Below are positions 16,787-25,561 of a stretch of 64,000 nucleotides of DNA, piece by piece; within the stretch, counting starts at the first letter, position 1, and every line of letters starts with the position of its first letter. Below the pieces are notes generated by a model that worked only from the letters and a program-made list of their open reading frames with translations, ran no database searches and had not been told where the DNA came from. The position numbers and the translations under genes were made by a program. The stretch comes from Pyxidicoccus trucidator (GTDB lineage: Bacteria; Myxococcota; Myxococcia; Myxococcales; Myxococcaceae): the NCBI RefSeq assembly GCF_010894435.1, contig NZ_JAAIXZ010000023.1, positions 62,001 to 126,000 on the forward strand, read 5' to 3'.

Positions 16787-17683
16787 ATGGACGCAGCACG
16801 CATCCCCGACCTCATCACCCCCGCCATTCCCGTCTTCCTCATCACGGTCATCGCCGAGGCGTTCTGGGTGAAGAAGCTGCGGGACGAGGGACGGCCGCTG
16901 GTGGGCCATACCTGGAAGGACTCCATCGCCAGCATGTCGATGGGGCTGGGCAACGCGGCCATCAACCTGGGGTGGAAGTTCGTCGCCTTCGCCGGCTACC
17001 TCGCGCTCTACCACCTGACGCCGCTGCGCATGGGCACGGGCGTGGTGGCCTGGGTGCTGCTCTTCTTCGCAGAGGACCTCTGCTACTACTGGTTCCACCG
17101 CGTCCACCACGAGAGCCGCTTCTTCTGGGCGTCCCACGTGGTGCACCACTCCAGCCAGCACTACAACCTCTCCACGGCGCTGCGGCAGACGTGGACGCCG
17201 CCCACGGCCTGGGTGTTCTGGGCGCCGCTGGCGCTGCTGGGCTTCCACCCGGTGATGATTGTCGTGCAGCAGGGCGTCAGCCTGCTCTACCAGTACTGGA
17301 TTCACACCGAGGCCATCGGCCGGCTGCCGCGCCCGCTGGAGTGGTTGCTGAACACGCCGTCGCACCACCGCGTGCACCACGCCGCCAACCCGCGCTACCT
17401 CGACAAGAACTACGCGGGCATCCTCATCATCTGGGACCGGCTCTTCGGCACCTTCGAGCCCGAGGGCGAGAAGCCCGTGTACGGGCTGACGAAGAACCTC
17501 CAGACGCACAACCCGCTGCGCATCGCCTTCCACGAGTTCGGGGCCATTGCCCGTGACGCGCTGAAGCCCGGCCCGTGGCGGCACCGGCTGGGCTACGTCT
17601 TCCGCAACCCGGCCTGGAAGCCGGAGCCGCTGACGCCTCCCTCGGCGCCGCCGTCGCCGGAAGCCGCCCGGCCGTCGGCCTGA
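16787..17683 (+). CDS. Sterol desaturase / fatty-acid hydroxylase family membrane protein
   Basis: The 298-residue integral membrane protein shows the three di-iron histidine clusters of the family: FHRVHH (about 104), H-V-V-H-H-S-S-Q-H-Y (about 119) and H-H-R-V-H-H (about 187), plus a typical WDRLFGTFEPE segment. Such enzymes hydroxylate or desaturate lipids using O2. It starts ten bases after the TetR stop with an AGGAGG, so TetR and desaturase form an operon. The substrate cannot be deduced; the C-terminus is a Pro/Ala-rich tail. Confidence 0.88.
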   Translation: MDAARIPDLITPAIPVFLITVIAEAFWVKKLRDEGRPLVGHTWKDSIASMSMGLGNAAINLGWKFVAFAGYLALYHLTPLRMGTGVVAWVLLFFAEDLCYYWFHRVHHESRFFWASHVVHHSSQHYNLSTALRQTWTPPTAWVFWAPLALLGFHPVMIVVQQGVSLLYQYWIHTEAIGRLPRPLEWLLNTPSHHRVHHAANPRYLDKNYAGILIIWDRLFGTFEPEGEKPVYGLTKNLQTHNPLRIAFHEFGAIARDALKPGPWRHRLGYVFRNPAWKPEPLTPPSAPPSPEAARPSA

Positions 17684-17700
17684 AGTCTCCTCCAGTGTCG

Positions 17701-17720
17701 GGCCCTCCCCCCGGAGGGCC
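17701..17720 (+). terminator. Hairpin after the desaturase gene
   Basis: Perfect 8-bp stem GGCCCTCC / GGAGGGCC with a 4-base loop, 17 bases after the stop; no real T-run, so termination strength is uncertain. Confidence 0.45.
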
Positions 17721-17854
17721 GTGAGGTGTTGAGCACTGGGCCTCCGTGAGGGCCCTGTCCTCATGCTGCCCTCGCGTGCGGCTTCCCACCCGCATGCGGA
17801 GGCGCTAAGCCACACGGCACCTTCCGCGCGAGCAGCCGAGGAGAAAGAGGAGCC

Positions 17855-19444
17855 ATGACCGAGCGTGAGCTGTGGCAGCGGTACCAGCGTTATCTGTGCG
17901 TCGTGCCGTCCGTGGGGTTCACGCTCGACGTCTCGCGCATGCACTTCCCGGCGGACTTCCTGGAGCGGATGCGCCCGCTCATGGAAGAGGCCTTCACGTC
18001 CATGGAGGCGCTGGAGAAGGGCGCCATCGCCAACCCGGATGAGCAGCGCATGGTGGGCCACTACTGGCTGCGCGCGCCGGAGCTGGCCCCGGAGCCGGGG
18101 CTGAAGAAGGAAATCACCGACATGGTGGCGGCCGTCCACGACTTCGCGCGGAACGTGCACGCCGGCAAGGTGAAGCCGCAGAAGGCGCAGCGCTTCACAC
18201 ATCTCCTATTGGTGGGCATCGGCGGCTCGGCGCTGGGGCCGCAGCTGGTGGCGGACGCGCTGGGCACGGCGACGGACACGATGCAGGTGTCCTTCTTCGA
18301 CAACACGGACCCTGACGGCATGGACCGGGTGCTGGCGCAGCTGGGTGACAGGCTGGCGGAGACGCTCACGCTGGTCCTCACCAAGTCGGGCGGCACCAAG
18401 GAGACGCGCAACGGCATGCTGGAGACCGAGCGCGCCTACCAGGCGAAGGGGCTCGACTTCAGCAAGCACGCGGTGGCCGTCACGGGGACGGGCAGCGAGA
18501 TGGACAAGCACGCGCGCAAGCAGGGCTGGCTGCGCACCTTCCCGATGTGGGACTGGGTCGGCGGCCGCACGTCGGTGCTGTCCGCGGTGGGCCTGCTGCC
18601 GGCGCGGCTGCAGGGACTGGACATCGACGGGCTGCTGACGGGCGCGCGGGAGATGGACGCGGCGACGCGGCAGCGCGACGTGGCGAAGAACCCGGCCGCG
18701 CTGCTGGCGCTGATGTGGCACCACGCGGGCGGAGGGCGCGGCGCGAAGGACATGGTCATCCTGCCGTACAAGGACCGGCTGCTGCTGATGTCCCGCTACC
18801 TCCAGCAGCTCGTCATGGAGTCGCTGGGCAAGGAGAAGGACCTGGACGGCAAGGTGGTGAACCAGGGCATCGCCGTCTACGGGAACAAGGGCTCCACGGA
18901 CCAGCACGCGTACGTGCAGCAGCTCCGCGAGGGCGTGAACAACTTCTTCGCCACCTTCATCGAGGTGCTGAAGGACCGCCAGGGTGCAACCTTCGAGGTG
19001 GAGCCCGGCGTCACCAGCGGGGATTACCTGCTGGGCTTCCTGCTGGGCACGCGCCGCGCGCTGTACGAGAAGGGCCGCGAGTCCATCACCCTCACCGTGC
19101 CGGACGTGAGCGCGCACACGGTGGGCGCGCTGATTGCTCTCTACGAGCGCGCGGTGGGCTTCTACGCGAGCCTGGTGCACATCAATGCCTACCACCAGCC
19201 GGGTGTGGAGGCGGGCAAGAAGGCCGCGGGCGCGGTGCTGGAGCTGCAGCACAAGCTGACGGCGCGCCTGGGCGAGGCCCGCGCGGAGCCCCGCTCCGCC
19301 GAGCAGCTCGCCGCGGACCTCGGCATGCCGGACGAGGTGGAGACGGTGTTCAAGGTGCTGGAGCACCTGGCCGCCAACCCGGACCGGGGCGTGCTGCGCT
19401 CCGGAGGCCCGGGGCCCTCGGAGGTGCGCTACCGCGTGAAGTGA
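17855..19444 (+). CDS. pgi: Glucose-6-phosphate isomerase
   Basis: Interconverts glucose-6-phosphate and fructose-6-phosphate in the cytoplasm (glycolysis/gluconeogenesis). The 529-residue protein shows the phosphosugar-binding loop [11 protein letters not shown], the [13 protein letters not shown] strand, the [17 protein letters not shown] signature and the catalytic [15 protein letters not shown] segment with its Gln-His. Length is normal. GAGGAGAAAGAGGAG before the ATG is a strong RBS. The gene stands alone, in front of a convergent LysR gene 46 bp away. Confidence 0.93.
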   Translation: MTERELWQRYQRYLCVVPSVGFTLDVSRMHFPADFLERMRPLMEEAFTSMEALEKGAIANPDEQRMVGHYWLRAPELAPEPGLKKEITDMVAAVHDFARNVHAGKVKPQKAQRFTHLLLVGIGGSALGPQLVADALGTATDTMQVSFFDNTDPDGMDRVLAQLGDRLAETLTLVLTKSGGTKETRNGMLETERAYQAKGLDFSKHAVAVTGTGSEMDKHARKQGWLRTFPMWDWVGGRTSVLSAVGLLPARLQGLDIDGLLTGAREMDAATRQRDVAKNPAALLALMWHHAGGGRGAKDMVILPYKDRLLLMSRYLQQLVMESLGKEKDLDGKVVNQGIAVYGNKGSTDQHAYVQQLREGVNNFFATFIEVLKDRQGATFEVEPGVTSGDYLLGFLLGTRRALYEKGRESITLTVPDVSAHTVGALIALYERAVGFYASLVHINAYHQPGVEAGKKAAGAVLELQHKLTARLGEARAEPRSAEQLAADLGMPDEVETVFKVLEHLAANPDRGVLRSGGPGPSEVRYRVK

Positions 19445-19490
19445 CGGCGTGGAGACGGCGGGGGGCGCGAGGTCGGGTCGCCCAGCATGG

Positions 19491-20393
19491 CTACCGGGCC
19501 TCGCCCTCGCTGCCACCGAGCCCCGCCCGCTCCTTCCGGCACAGCTCCGCCAGCCAGTCGTAGGCGGCTCGCACGCGCGGGCTTCGCTGCAGGTCCTTGT
19601 GGACGACGAGCCACAGGGGCCGCTTCGCCAGGACGCCCGCGCCCACGCGCGTCAGCCGAGAGTCCCGCTCACCGCTGAGGCACGGCAGCAGCGCGACGCC
19701 GAGCCCGGCGGCGGCCGCCTCGCGCAGCACGGTGGAACTGTTGCTCTGGAGGAGCCGGCGCGCGCCCGCCGTCAGTCGCTTCAGCTCGTCCGACTCGGCG
19801 CCGGAGGTCAGGGCCGCGCGGTAGAGGAGGACACAGTGCCCGCGGAAGTCCCCGGGCCTGGGCGCACCGTGGCGGCGCAGGTAGCCGCGCGCCGCGTACA
19901 TGGCGAAGGCCACGTCCGCCACCTTCCGCACCACCAGCGCGTCTCCCCGAGGCGGCGCGAGCCGGAGCGCGAGGTCCGCGTCGCCTCGCTGGAGGTCCAC
20001 CAACTCGCTGCCCGCCACCAGCTCCAGGTCCAGGCCGGGATGGCGCGTGTGCAACTCGCCCAGTCGCGGAGCAATCAAGGCGTGGGCGAGGTACTCGGTG
20101 GCGGTGAGTCGCACGGTGCCCACGGCGCGGGCCTCGGTCGCCACGGCGCTGTGCAGCGAGCGCAGGGAGTCCTCCATCTCCCGCGCCCGGGCCACCACCG
20201 CCTCCGCGGCCTCCGTGAGGGCGAGCGTCCGTGCGCCGCGCAGCACCAGCCGCGTGCCGAGCGACTTCTCCAGCGCGTCCAGCCTGCGTCCCACCGTGGT
20301 GGCATCCACGCGCAGCTCGCGCGCCGCGCCCGCGAGCGAGCCCTGGCGCGCCACCGCCAGCAGGTACCGCAGGTCGTCCCATCGCATGTCCAT
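19491..20393 (-). CDS. LysR-family transcriptional regulator
   Basis: A 300-residue protein with an N-terminal winged helix (DDLRYLLAVARQGSLAGAAR, then VDATTVGRRLDALEKSLGTRL) and a C-terminal ligand-binding domain. The recognition helix T-T-V-G-R-R-L places it with the one-gene-regulating LysR subgroup. It is divergent from an alpha/beta hydrolase 101 bp away, the classical LysR arrangement, so that hydrolase is the likely target. Start at MDMRWDD; the eight-codon longer form is less likely. Confidence 0.88.
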   Translation of the reverse strand: MDMRWDDLRYLLAVARQGSLAGAARELRVDATTVGRRLDALEKSLGTRLVLRGARTLALTEAAEAVVARAREMEDSLRSLHSAVATEARAVGTVRLTATEYLAHALIAPRLGELHTRHPGLDLELVAGSELVDLQRGDADLALRLAPPRGDALVVRKVADVAFAMYAARGYLRRHGAPRPGDFRGHCVLLYRAALTSGAESDELKRLTAGARRLLQSNSSTVLREAAAAGLGVALLPCLSGERDSRLTRVGAGVLAKRPLWLVVHKDLQRSPRVRAAYDWLAELCRKERAGLGGSEGEAR

Positions 20394-20494
20394 GCCTGCA
20401 ATGGTGCAGCAAAGCACTGCATCCGTGCAGCCCTCCCGGCGCTATCTCGCGACAATGGGGCGCGCACGGCGGTCCCCATGACGGGAGGACGGAC

Positions 20495-21457
20495 ATGGCT
20501 CACGCGGCGATGCTGGAGCGGGAAGTGGGACCGGCGGTGCCGGAGACGACGTCGGACGCGACGGGCCTCAGCCTGGACACCGGCCCGGGAGTCCCGTTTC
20601 CCATCCGGGCCCGGGACGGCTACGCGCTCTCCGGGACGCTCTACCCCCACACGGGCGCGGAGCTGGGAGGCGTGGTGCTCATCAGCTCCGCCACGGGGGC
20701 GCGCCAGCGGTACTACGCGCGCTTCGCCGCGTACCTCGCCGGGCGGGGCCTGCCCACCGTCACCTATGACTACCGGGGCATTGGCGGTTCGCGCCCCGCG
20801 TCGCTCGTGGGCTTCGGGGCCCGGATGGAGGACTGGGGAGCGAAGGACCTCGCGGGCGCCATCGACACGGTGCGCGAGCGCTTCCCGGGCCGCCGGGTGC
20901 TGCTGGTGGGGCATAGCGCGGGCGGACAGCTGCTCGGGCTCGCGGACAATGCGCGCGCGGTGACGGCGCTGCTCACGGTGGCGTCGGGTTCGGGTTACTA
21001 CCGGCTCTTTCCCCAGCGGCTGCGCATGGCGCTCAACTGGCGCGTGCTGGCGCCCCTGCTGGTGAAGGCGTACGGGAAGCTGCCGGGCTGGGCCGGCACG
21101 GCGGAGGACCTGCCCGCGGGCGTGGCCGAGCAGTGGGCGCGCTGGTGCCTGGCGCCGAGCTACCTGCTGAGCGAGGGCGGTGAGGCACGCCGCGAGGCCT
21201 ATGCCTCGCTGTACCTGCCGCTACGGGCCTACAGCTTCACGGACGACCCCATCGCCTCGCCGGCCTCGGTGCGCGCGCTGCTGTCCGTCTACGCGGATGC
21301 CGTCGTGGACCACCGGCTGCTCTCTCCGAAGCAGCTGGGACAGGCCATCGGCCACTTCGGCTTCTTCCGCGCGCCCTTCCGCGACTCGCTGTGGGCGGAC
21401 GCGGCGGACTGGCTCGCGGACAAGGCACTGTCTCCCCGGTACGCGAAGCGCGCCTGA
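20495..21457 (+). CDS. Alpha/beta hydrolase
   Basis: A 320-residue cytoplasmic alpha/beta hydrolase: YDYRGIGGSR strand-loop, nucleophile elbow G-H-S-A-G-G and a C-terminal IGHFGFFR with the likely catalytic His. ATG at 20495 is preceded by GGGAGGA. It is divergent from the LysR gene and probably controlled by it. The substrate is unknown; no thioesterase or lipase signature allows a finer call. Confidence 0.8.
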   Translation: MAHAAMLEREVGPAVPETTSDATGLSLDTGPGVPFPIRARDGYALSGTLYPHTGAELGGVVLISSATGARQRYYARFAAYLAGRGLPTVTYDYRGIGGSRPASLVGFGARMEDWGAKDLAGAIDTVRERFPGRRVLLVGHSAGGQLLGLADNARAVTALLTVASGSGYYRLFPQRLRMALNWRVLAPLLVKAYGKLPGWAGTAEDLPAGVAEQWARWCLAPSYLLSEGGEARREAYASLYLPLRAYSFTDDPIASPASVRALLSVYADAVVDHRLLSPKQLGQAIGHFGFFRAPFRDSLWADAADWLADKALSPRYAKRA

Positions 21458-21742
21458 CACGCCGACGACGCGTGGAGCGCCACGGGCTCAGCGGCTGGCG
21501 CGCTGACCCGGCGCCGGCATGCGCTCCTCCGTCCACCAGGCGCCCAGGGCCGTGAAGGAAATTTCCGCTCCGAGCCGCCCCGGGTAGTGCTCAAGGCGGC
21601 GAAGGCCGCTGAGCGCCTCACCGCATCCGGCCGCGCCACGCAGGCCGAGACGATGCGCGCGTGGATGGACTCCCTGCCAGAGGACGAGAAGCCGAAGCCC
21701 TCCCCTGAGAAGAAGCGGCGCCGGCAGGACGGCAGGACGTGA
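21458..21742 (+). pseudogene. Start-less coding remnant
   Basis: The frame that begins right after the hydrolase stop stays open to a TGA at 21740 and reads as a plausible protein tail (AAERLTASGRATQAETMRAW, then an acidic and a Lys/Arg-rich end). There is no usable start codon before 21587 and no RBS, so this looks like the C-terminal scrap of a lost gene. I do not recognise the family. It lies directly upstream of the CBASS-protease locus. Coding nature is uncertain. Confidence 0.3.
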
Positions 21743-21787
21743 GGAGACCTTGGCACCCAGTCGGTCAGGTCACCCCTTCGAAATTCC

Positions 21788-21813
21788 GAGGTAATAATCC
21801 AGCGATTCCCGTC
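21788..21813 (+). promoter_or_regulatory. Promoter-like motif GGTAAT-N14-CGTC before the sigma-factor gene
   Basis: GAGGTAATAA (21788-21797) and CGTC (21810) resemble ECF-type -35/-10 elements. The same ten bases and the same 14-base GTAAT-to-CGTC spacing occur before the CHAT-SAVED gene, and a near copy before the two-repeat gene. CGTC ends 20 bases before the ATG. This is pattern evidence only. Confidence 0.4.
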
Positions 21814-21833
21814 CGGGTGGGCACGAGATCCTC

Positions 21834-22529
21834 ATGGCCCCACCCAACGCCCTGGTGTCCCATACAACCCCACTGGCAGAGAAACTGCCTGCGGAGGCCT
21901 CCTCCGCTGCAGTGATGGAGGCTCGCGCGCCGCAAAGGCCCTTGCATATCGTAGAGCAGAATGCGGCGATCCATGGAGGGGCCTCACCTTTGATGGGAAT
22001 GGGAGACCGCAGCCACGCGGCGGGGGCGATTGCGCTGCAACTCCGCGACTGGCTCCTGGCCCAGGCAAAGGTCATCTGCCGCAATGCACCGGATGCAGAG
22101 GATCTCGTCCAGGAGACTCTGACCCGGTTCATGGCCACCTTTGGCAGCGCAAGCCCACTGCCGAACGAGCGCACCGCCGCGAAGTGGCTGGTGACCACTC
22201 TCACCCACATCTTCTATGACCAGTGCCGGAAACAGCGTGTACAGGCGCGGAGGGTGAGCGACCTGAGCCTGGCTGCCGAATCCAGGAACGAGCAACCTGT
22301 GCCTCCGCCAGCATACGAGTCCCTCTCGGAAGAGCAGATAGAAGAGGCGATCAGCCTGCTGGGCTCGGTGGGCCGTACCACCTTCGAACTCCATGTCGCC
22401 GGAAAGAAGAACCCCGACATTGCTCGCGAGCTTGGCATTCGAGCTGGAACAGTGGCCAAGCGGCTGCACGATGCACGCGTCAAGCTGCGCACCATTCTCC
22501 GGAAGTATCTCCAATCGGGGGTGAACTGA
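21834..22529 (+). CDS. ECF-type RNA polymerase sigma factor of the CBASS-protease locus
   Basis: The 231-residue protein has a sigma-2 region (DAEDLVQETLTRFMATF, then WLVTTLTHIFYDQCRKQR, about residues 83-135) and a sigma-4 helix-turn-helix (NPDIARELGIRAGTVAKRL, about 195-215). A 60-residue N-terminal extension of unknown role precedes sigma-2. Its stop overlaps the anti-sigma start by one base (TGATG), so the two are translationally coupled, as expected for a sigma/anti-sigma pair. It is the first gene of an eight-gene same-strand cluster; I infer it is the transcriptional output of the cascade. Confidence 0.85.
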   Translation: MAPPNALVSHTTPLAEKLPAEASSAAVMEARAPQRPLHIVEQNAAIHGGASPLMGMGDRSHAAGAIALQLRDWLLAQAKVICRNAPDAEDLVQETLTRFMATFGSASPLPNERTAAKWLVTTLTHIFYDQCRKQRVQARRVSDLSLAAESRNEQPVPPPAYESLSEEQIEEAISLLGSVGRTTFELHVAGKKNPDIARELGIRAGTVAKRLHDARVKLRTILRKYLQSGVN

Positions 22530-25465
22530 TGGCTGGCGCCTGTGACAAGCTCGAGCCCTTCATCGACGGTGATTTGCCGCCGGATGCGGCACAGACCTTC
22601 CGGGACCATCTTCCGGAGTGTGCTCGCTGTCAGCGAGAGCTCACGGAGCTGCTCCATCTCAAGCTCATCGGCAAGCGCCATTTCGAGCGAGTCGGGCCCC
22701 GGCCCCAGTCGTTTTCGCCGGCGCCCGGGCCCTTGCCTCTATGGAGACGTACCGCCTTATTGGCTGCGGCCTCCATGTCCGTGCTCCTGCTGCTGGTAAT
22801 GGGCGTTTGGCCGCGTTCAACCCCCAGCCCGGGACAGGGAGCCGTCTGGCTGGCAGACCGTCCCCAGCGCCTGCTGGACGGGCGTCTCTCCTATCGAGAT
22901 GCTGACCGCTATCGTCCTCCTGCATCGAAAACGATGGGAAGTGACAGAGGAGCGGAGCGGCTGCCGCTTGAGGAGTTGGCTCGCCTGGAGAAGGCGGACC
23001 CTCAGGGCGCTGCGGCCGTCTACCTTGTACGCAATGACAAGGACTTCACGAAGCAGGCCATTCAGCATCTCAAGGAACTGCCGCCTTCTGCGGACCGGGA
23101 CAATGACAGCGCCGTGGCCAAGCTGGTCTCGGGCGAGTTCTTGGAAGCCCTCCGCCATACCGATGCAGCCCTCGCGAAGCAGTCCAGGCACCCTCAGGCA
23201 ATGTGGAACCAAGGGCTGGCGCTTGAGGAACTGAAGCTCCCGCTCACAGCGGCCCGGGCATTCAGGCAGATGGCAGCCCTGGCGGAGGAAGGCTGGGCCC
23301 AGGAAGCCACCCAGCGCGCCGAGAGTCTGCAAGGGGATGCCACCCAGCGACATGCGCGCTGGGACGAGGCTGTCGCGGCGGGCAAGGCTCTGCTCGACCC
23401 GGCTCCGGTTTCGCCGCCCGAGGGCTTCAGCCAGTTCTACATCGCCAGGCTCCTTTTCTATGACGCCGTCCGGGCTGCACCCGACCGGGAGCGGGCCCTC
23501 GCGCTGGTGCCCTTGGCCCAGGAACTGGATGCCCGGTCCGAGGCAGGCGTACTCGAGGCCTATGTGCGCCGGGTCGCCGATGCCGACTTCTCGCGCCGCG
23601 CGCCACTGGCTCAGGACTATGCGGCGCTCGTCCGGAAACAGCTCCCGGCAGAGCGACGGCAGCCCTTCCTCACGGAGTTGCTGGCGTCGGACGAGGAGGA
23701 CATCCTCCTGGGGGCGCTCGTCCTCATGGACGCCGTTGGGCCTCATCTTGCCCGCTTCGAAGCCATGGCCAGCGCCACGGGCGACCGCTGGTTCCAGCTG
23801 CTTGTGGCGCAGGTGCGTGCGACGGTGGAGGAGCGCGCGGGACGCAAGGAGCAGGCCGTCCAGTTGCTCGTCCAGGCCAGACAGCTCTGCCCCGCGCCCG
23901 GGCTGGAGTACCGCTGCATCTTCCTGCGGCGCGAGCTGTCGGGTCTCTACATCCAGCTGTACCAGTTCGACGCCGCACGAGATCAAGCAACGGAGGGATG
24001 GCAGGAGGCCCGTGCCGGCAACGAGTGGGCCCTGGAGCGGGACTTCCTCTGGGACCTCGCCCAGGTCGCGCGCTTCGTGAATGATGCCTCGCTCGCCCGT
24101 GCCTACTTCACGGAGTTCCTCGCGGGTGCTCCGGACGACCTGGAGACGGTCCGCCGCGTCCGCCAGCATCTGGCGGACATCGCCCTGCACCAGCTGCGGG
24201 TGGAAGAAGCGCGCGCCGAGATTGATGCGGCGCTGGCCACCGGGCTGCCGCTGTCTTTCAGTGGAGCGCTGACCCTGGCCGACATCTCGCGGATGCGGCC
24301 TGCGCCGGACGATGAGGCCGCCCTGCGACGTGCGCTGAACGAAGCCATGCACGGCCTGGGCCCCGGAGAGAAGGCCATTGCCACCCATGTGCTCGGGCGT
24401 TTCTTCATCGAACGGGATGCTGGCCAGGGCCGAAGCCTGCTCTGGAAGGCCATCGAAGAAGCAGAGCCCCACGGCCCAGAAGAGGACCTGGCAGCACGAA
24501 GGGCCCGCGCATATAGCTTCACCTCGCTCATCCTGGAAGCGGGCCGCCGCGGCGCCTTCGATGAAGCACTGGAGCTGGTAGCACGCGAGCGCGGGCAGGT
24601 GCTCCCTCCGCAGTGCTTGCTGGTAGCCGCCGTGGATTCGGAGCGGACACTGCTCGTGGTGCGAGGGGCCGCGGGGGACCAGCTCGGCCACTACGATGCG
24701 CTACGGCGCGAGCCCCTGGGGCCACAGCTCGACGGGCTCGTGCCGGAAGTGCTCCTTGCACCTCTCCGGGCATGCACGCGGGTGCAGGTCATCGCCCGTC
24801 CGCCCCTGCATGGCCGGCCCGGCCTGCTGCCCCCGGACATGGCCTGGAGCTACCTGACGCGTCTGTCGGAGCGCTCTCCGACCACGACACTCCGTCCGGT
24901 CCGCCTGGTGGTCACCAACGTCGAGCTGCCCTCTGGCACGCCTCTCAGGCGCCTCAACACCTGGACTCCAGCCCGTGTCCTTGGTGAGCAGCGGGACACC
25001 CTCGCGGGGGCGGAAGCGACGCCCACCCGGGTGCTTGCGGCGATGAAGAACGCCACGGAGATCGACTTCTTCACGCACGGCGTCCTCAATAGATACTCCG
25101 ACGCTTCCTACTTGCTGCTGGCCTCGGAGCAGGGGAGGAGCGAGCTGCGCGCACCCAGGGTCAGGGCTGCTCGGCTATCAGGCGCGCCTTTCGTCGTCCT
25201 GGCCGCCTGTCACGCTGCGCACACCGCGTACGCACTCCACGAGCCACTCAGCCTTCCTGCCGCCTTCATCGAGGCAGGGGCGCGCGGCGTGCTCGCCGCG
25301 ACGGTGGAGATTCTCGACCTGGAGGCAGGCACATTCTTCGACGCGGTCCGTGAGCGCATGCGCTCGGGCGTGGACCCGGCCATCGCGCTCCGCGACGAGC
25401 GCATGCGCTGGCTGGCTGAAGGCAGGGGTGGTTCATGGATTCACAGCGTCCTGCTCTTCGACTGA
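22529..25465 (+). CDS. Anti-sigma factor fused to TPR region and CHAT protease
   Basis: The 978-residue protein starts with a zinc-binding anti-sigma domain (H27-x3-C31-x2-C34 in DHLPECARC), then one hydrophobic segment (about 75-94), a long helical region with TPR-like repeats (about 140-700), and a C-terminal CHAT caspase-like domain with the catalytic His in FFTHGV (about 850) and Cys in VLAACHA (about 894). It should sequester the preceding sigma factor until signalled. If the hydrophobic segment really spans the membrane, the protease would face the periplasm, which conflicts with a purely cytoplasmic cascade; topology is therefore an important open point. Start ATG at 22529 overlaps the sigma stop; the longer frame is a shadow of the sigma gene. 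Confidence 0.82.
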   Translation: MAGACDKLEPFIDGDLPPDAAQTFRDHLPECARCQRELTELLHLKLIGKRHFERVGPRPQSFSPAPGPLPLWRRTALLAAASMSVLLLLVMGVWPRSTPSPGQGAVWLADRPQRLLDGRLSYRDADRYRPPASKTMGSDRGAERLPLEELARLEKADPQGAAAVYLVRNDKDFTKQAIQHLKELPPSADRDNDSAVAKLVSGEFLEALRHTDAALAKQSRHPQAMWNQGLALEELKLPLTAARAFRQMAALAEEGWAQEATQRAESLQGDATQRHARWDEAVAAGKALLDPAPVSPPEGFSQFYIARLLFYDAVRAAPDRERALALVPLAQELDARSEAGVLEAYVRRVADADFSRRAPLAQDYAALVRKQLPAERRQPFLTELLASDEEDILLGALVLMDAVGPHLARFEAMASATGDRWFQLLVAQVRATVEERAGRKEQAVQLLVQARQLCPAPGLEYRCIFLRRELSGLYIQLYQFDAARDQATEGWQEARAGNEWALERDFLWDLAQVARFVNDASLARAYFTEFLAGAPDDLETVRRVRQHLADIALHQLRVEEARAEIDAALATGLPLSFSGALTLADISRMRPAPDDEAALRRALNEAMHGLGPGEKAIATHVLGRFFIERDAGQGRSLLWKAIEEAEPHGPEEDLAARRARAYSFTSLILEAGRRGAFDEALELVARERGQVLPPQCLLVAAVDSERTLLVVRGAAGDQLGHYDALRREPLGPQLDGLVPEVLLAPLRACTRVQVIARPPLHGRPGLLPPDMAWSYLTRLSERSPTTTLRPVRLVVTNVELPSGTPLRRLNTWTPARVLGEQRDTLAGAEATPTRVLAAMKNATEIDFFTHGVLNRYSDASYLLLASEQGRSELRAPRVRAARLSGAPFVVLAACHAAHTAYALHEPLSLPAAFIEAGARGVLAATVEILDLEAGTFFDAVRERMRSGVDPAIALRDERMRWLAEGRGGSWIHSVLLFD

Positions 25466-25486
25466 GGCGTTTCTTCTCCGTCGGCA

Positions 25487-25511
25487 GGTAACGACCGAGG
25501 CAGGTCACGTC
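25487..25511 (+). promoter_or_regulatory. Promoter-like motif GGTAAC-N15-CGTC before the two-repeat gene
   Basis: GCAGGTAACGA followed, 15 bases after GTAAC, by CGTC (25508). It resembles the motif before the sigma and CHAT-SAVED genes, with one base more spacing. Transcription from it would begin near 25518, just before the GTG at 25523, which favours the TTG start at 25562. Confidence 0.3.
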
Positions 25512-25561
25512 CTATTCAGCGGGTGGTTTCAGGGACTCCACCCATTGGACAGGAGCCCTCC

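Noticed and set aside
22223-22528. Longer N-terminus for the anti-sigma-CHAT protein
   Set aside because: These codons lie inside the sigma gene in another frame; the ATG at 22529 with its TGATG coupling gives a normal anti-sigma start.
21834-22529. Sigma factor as part of a type III CRISPR locus
   Set aside because: No Cas gene or repeat array is present in the window; the CD-NTase/HORMA/TRIP13 genes point to CBASS.
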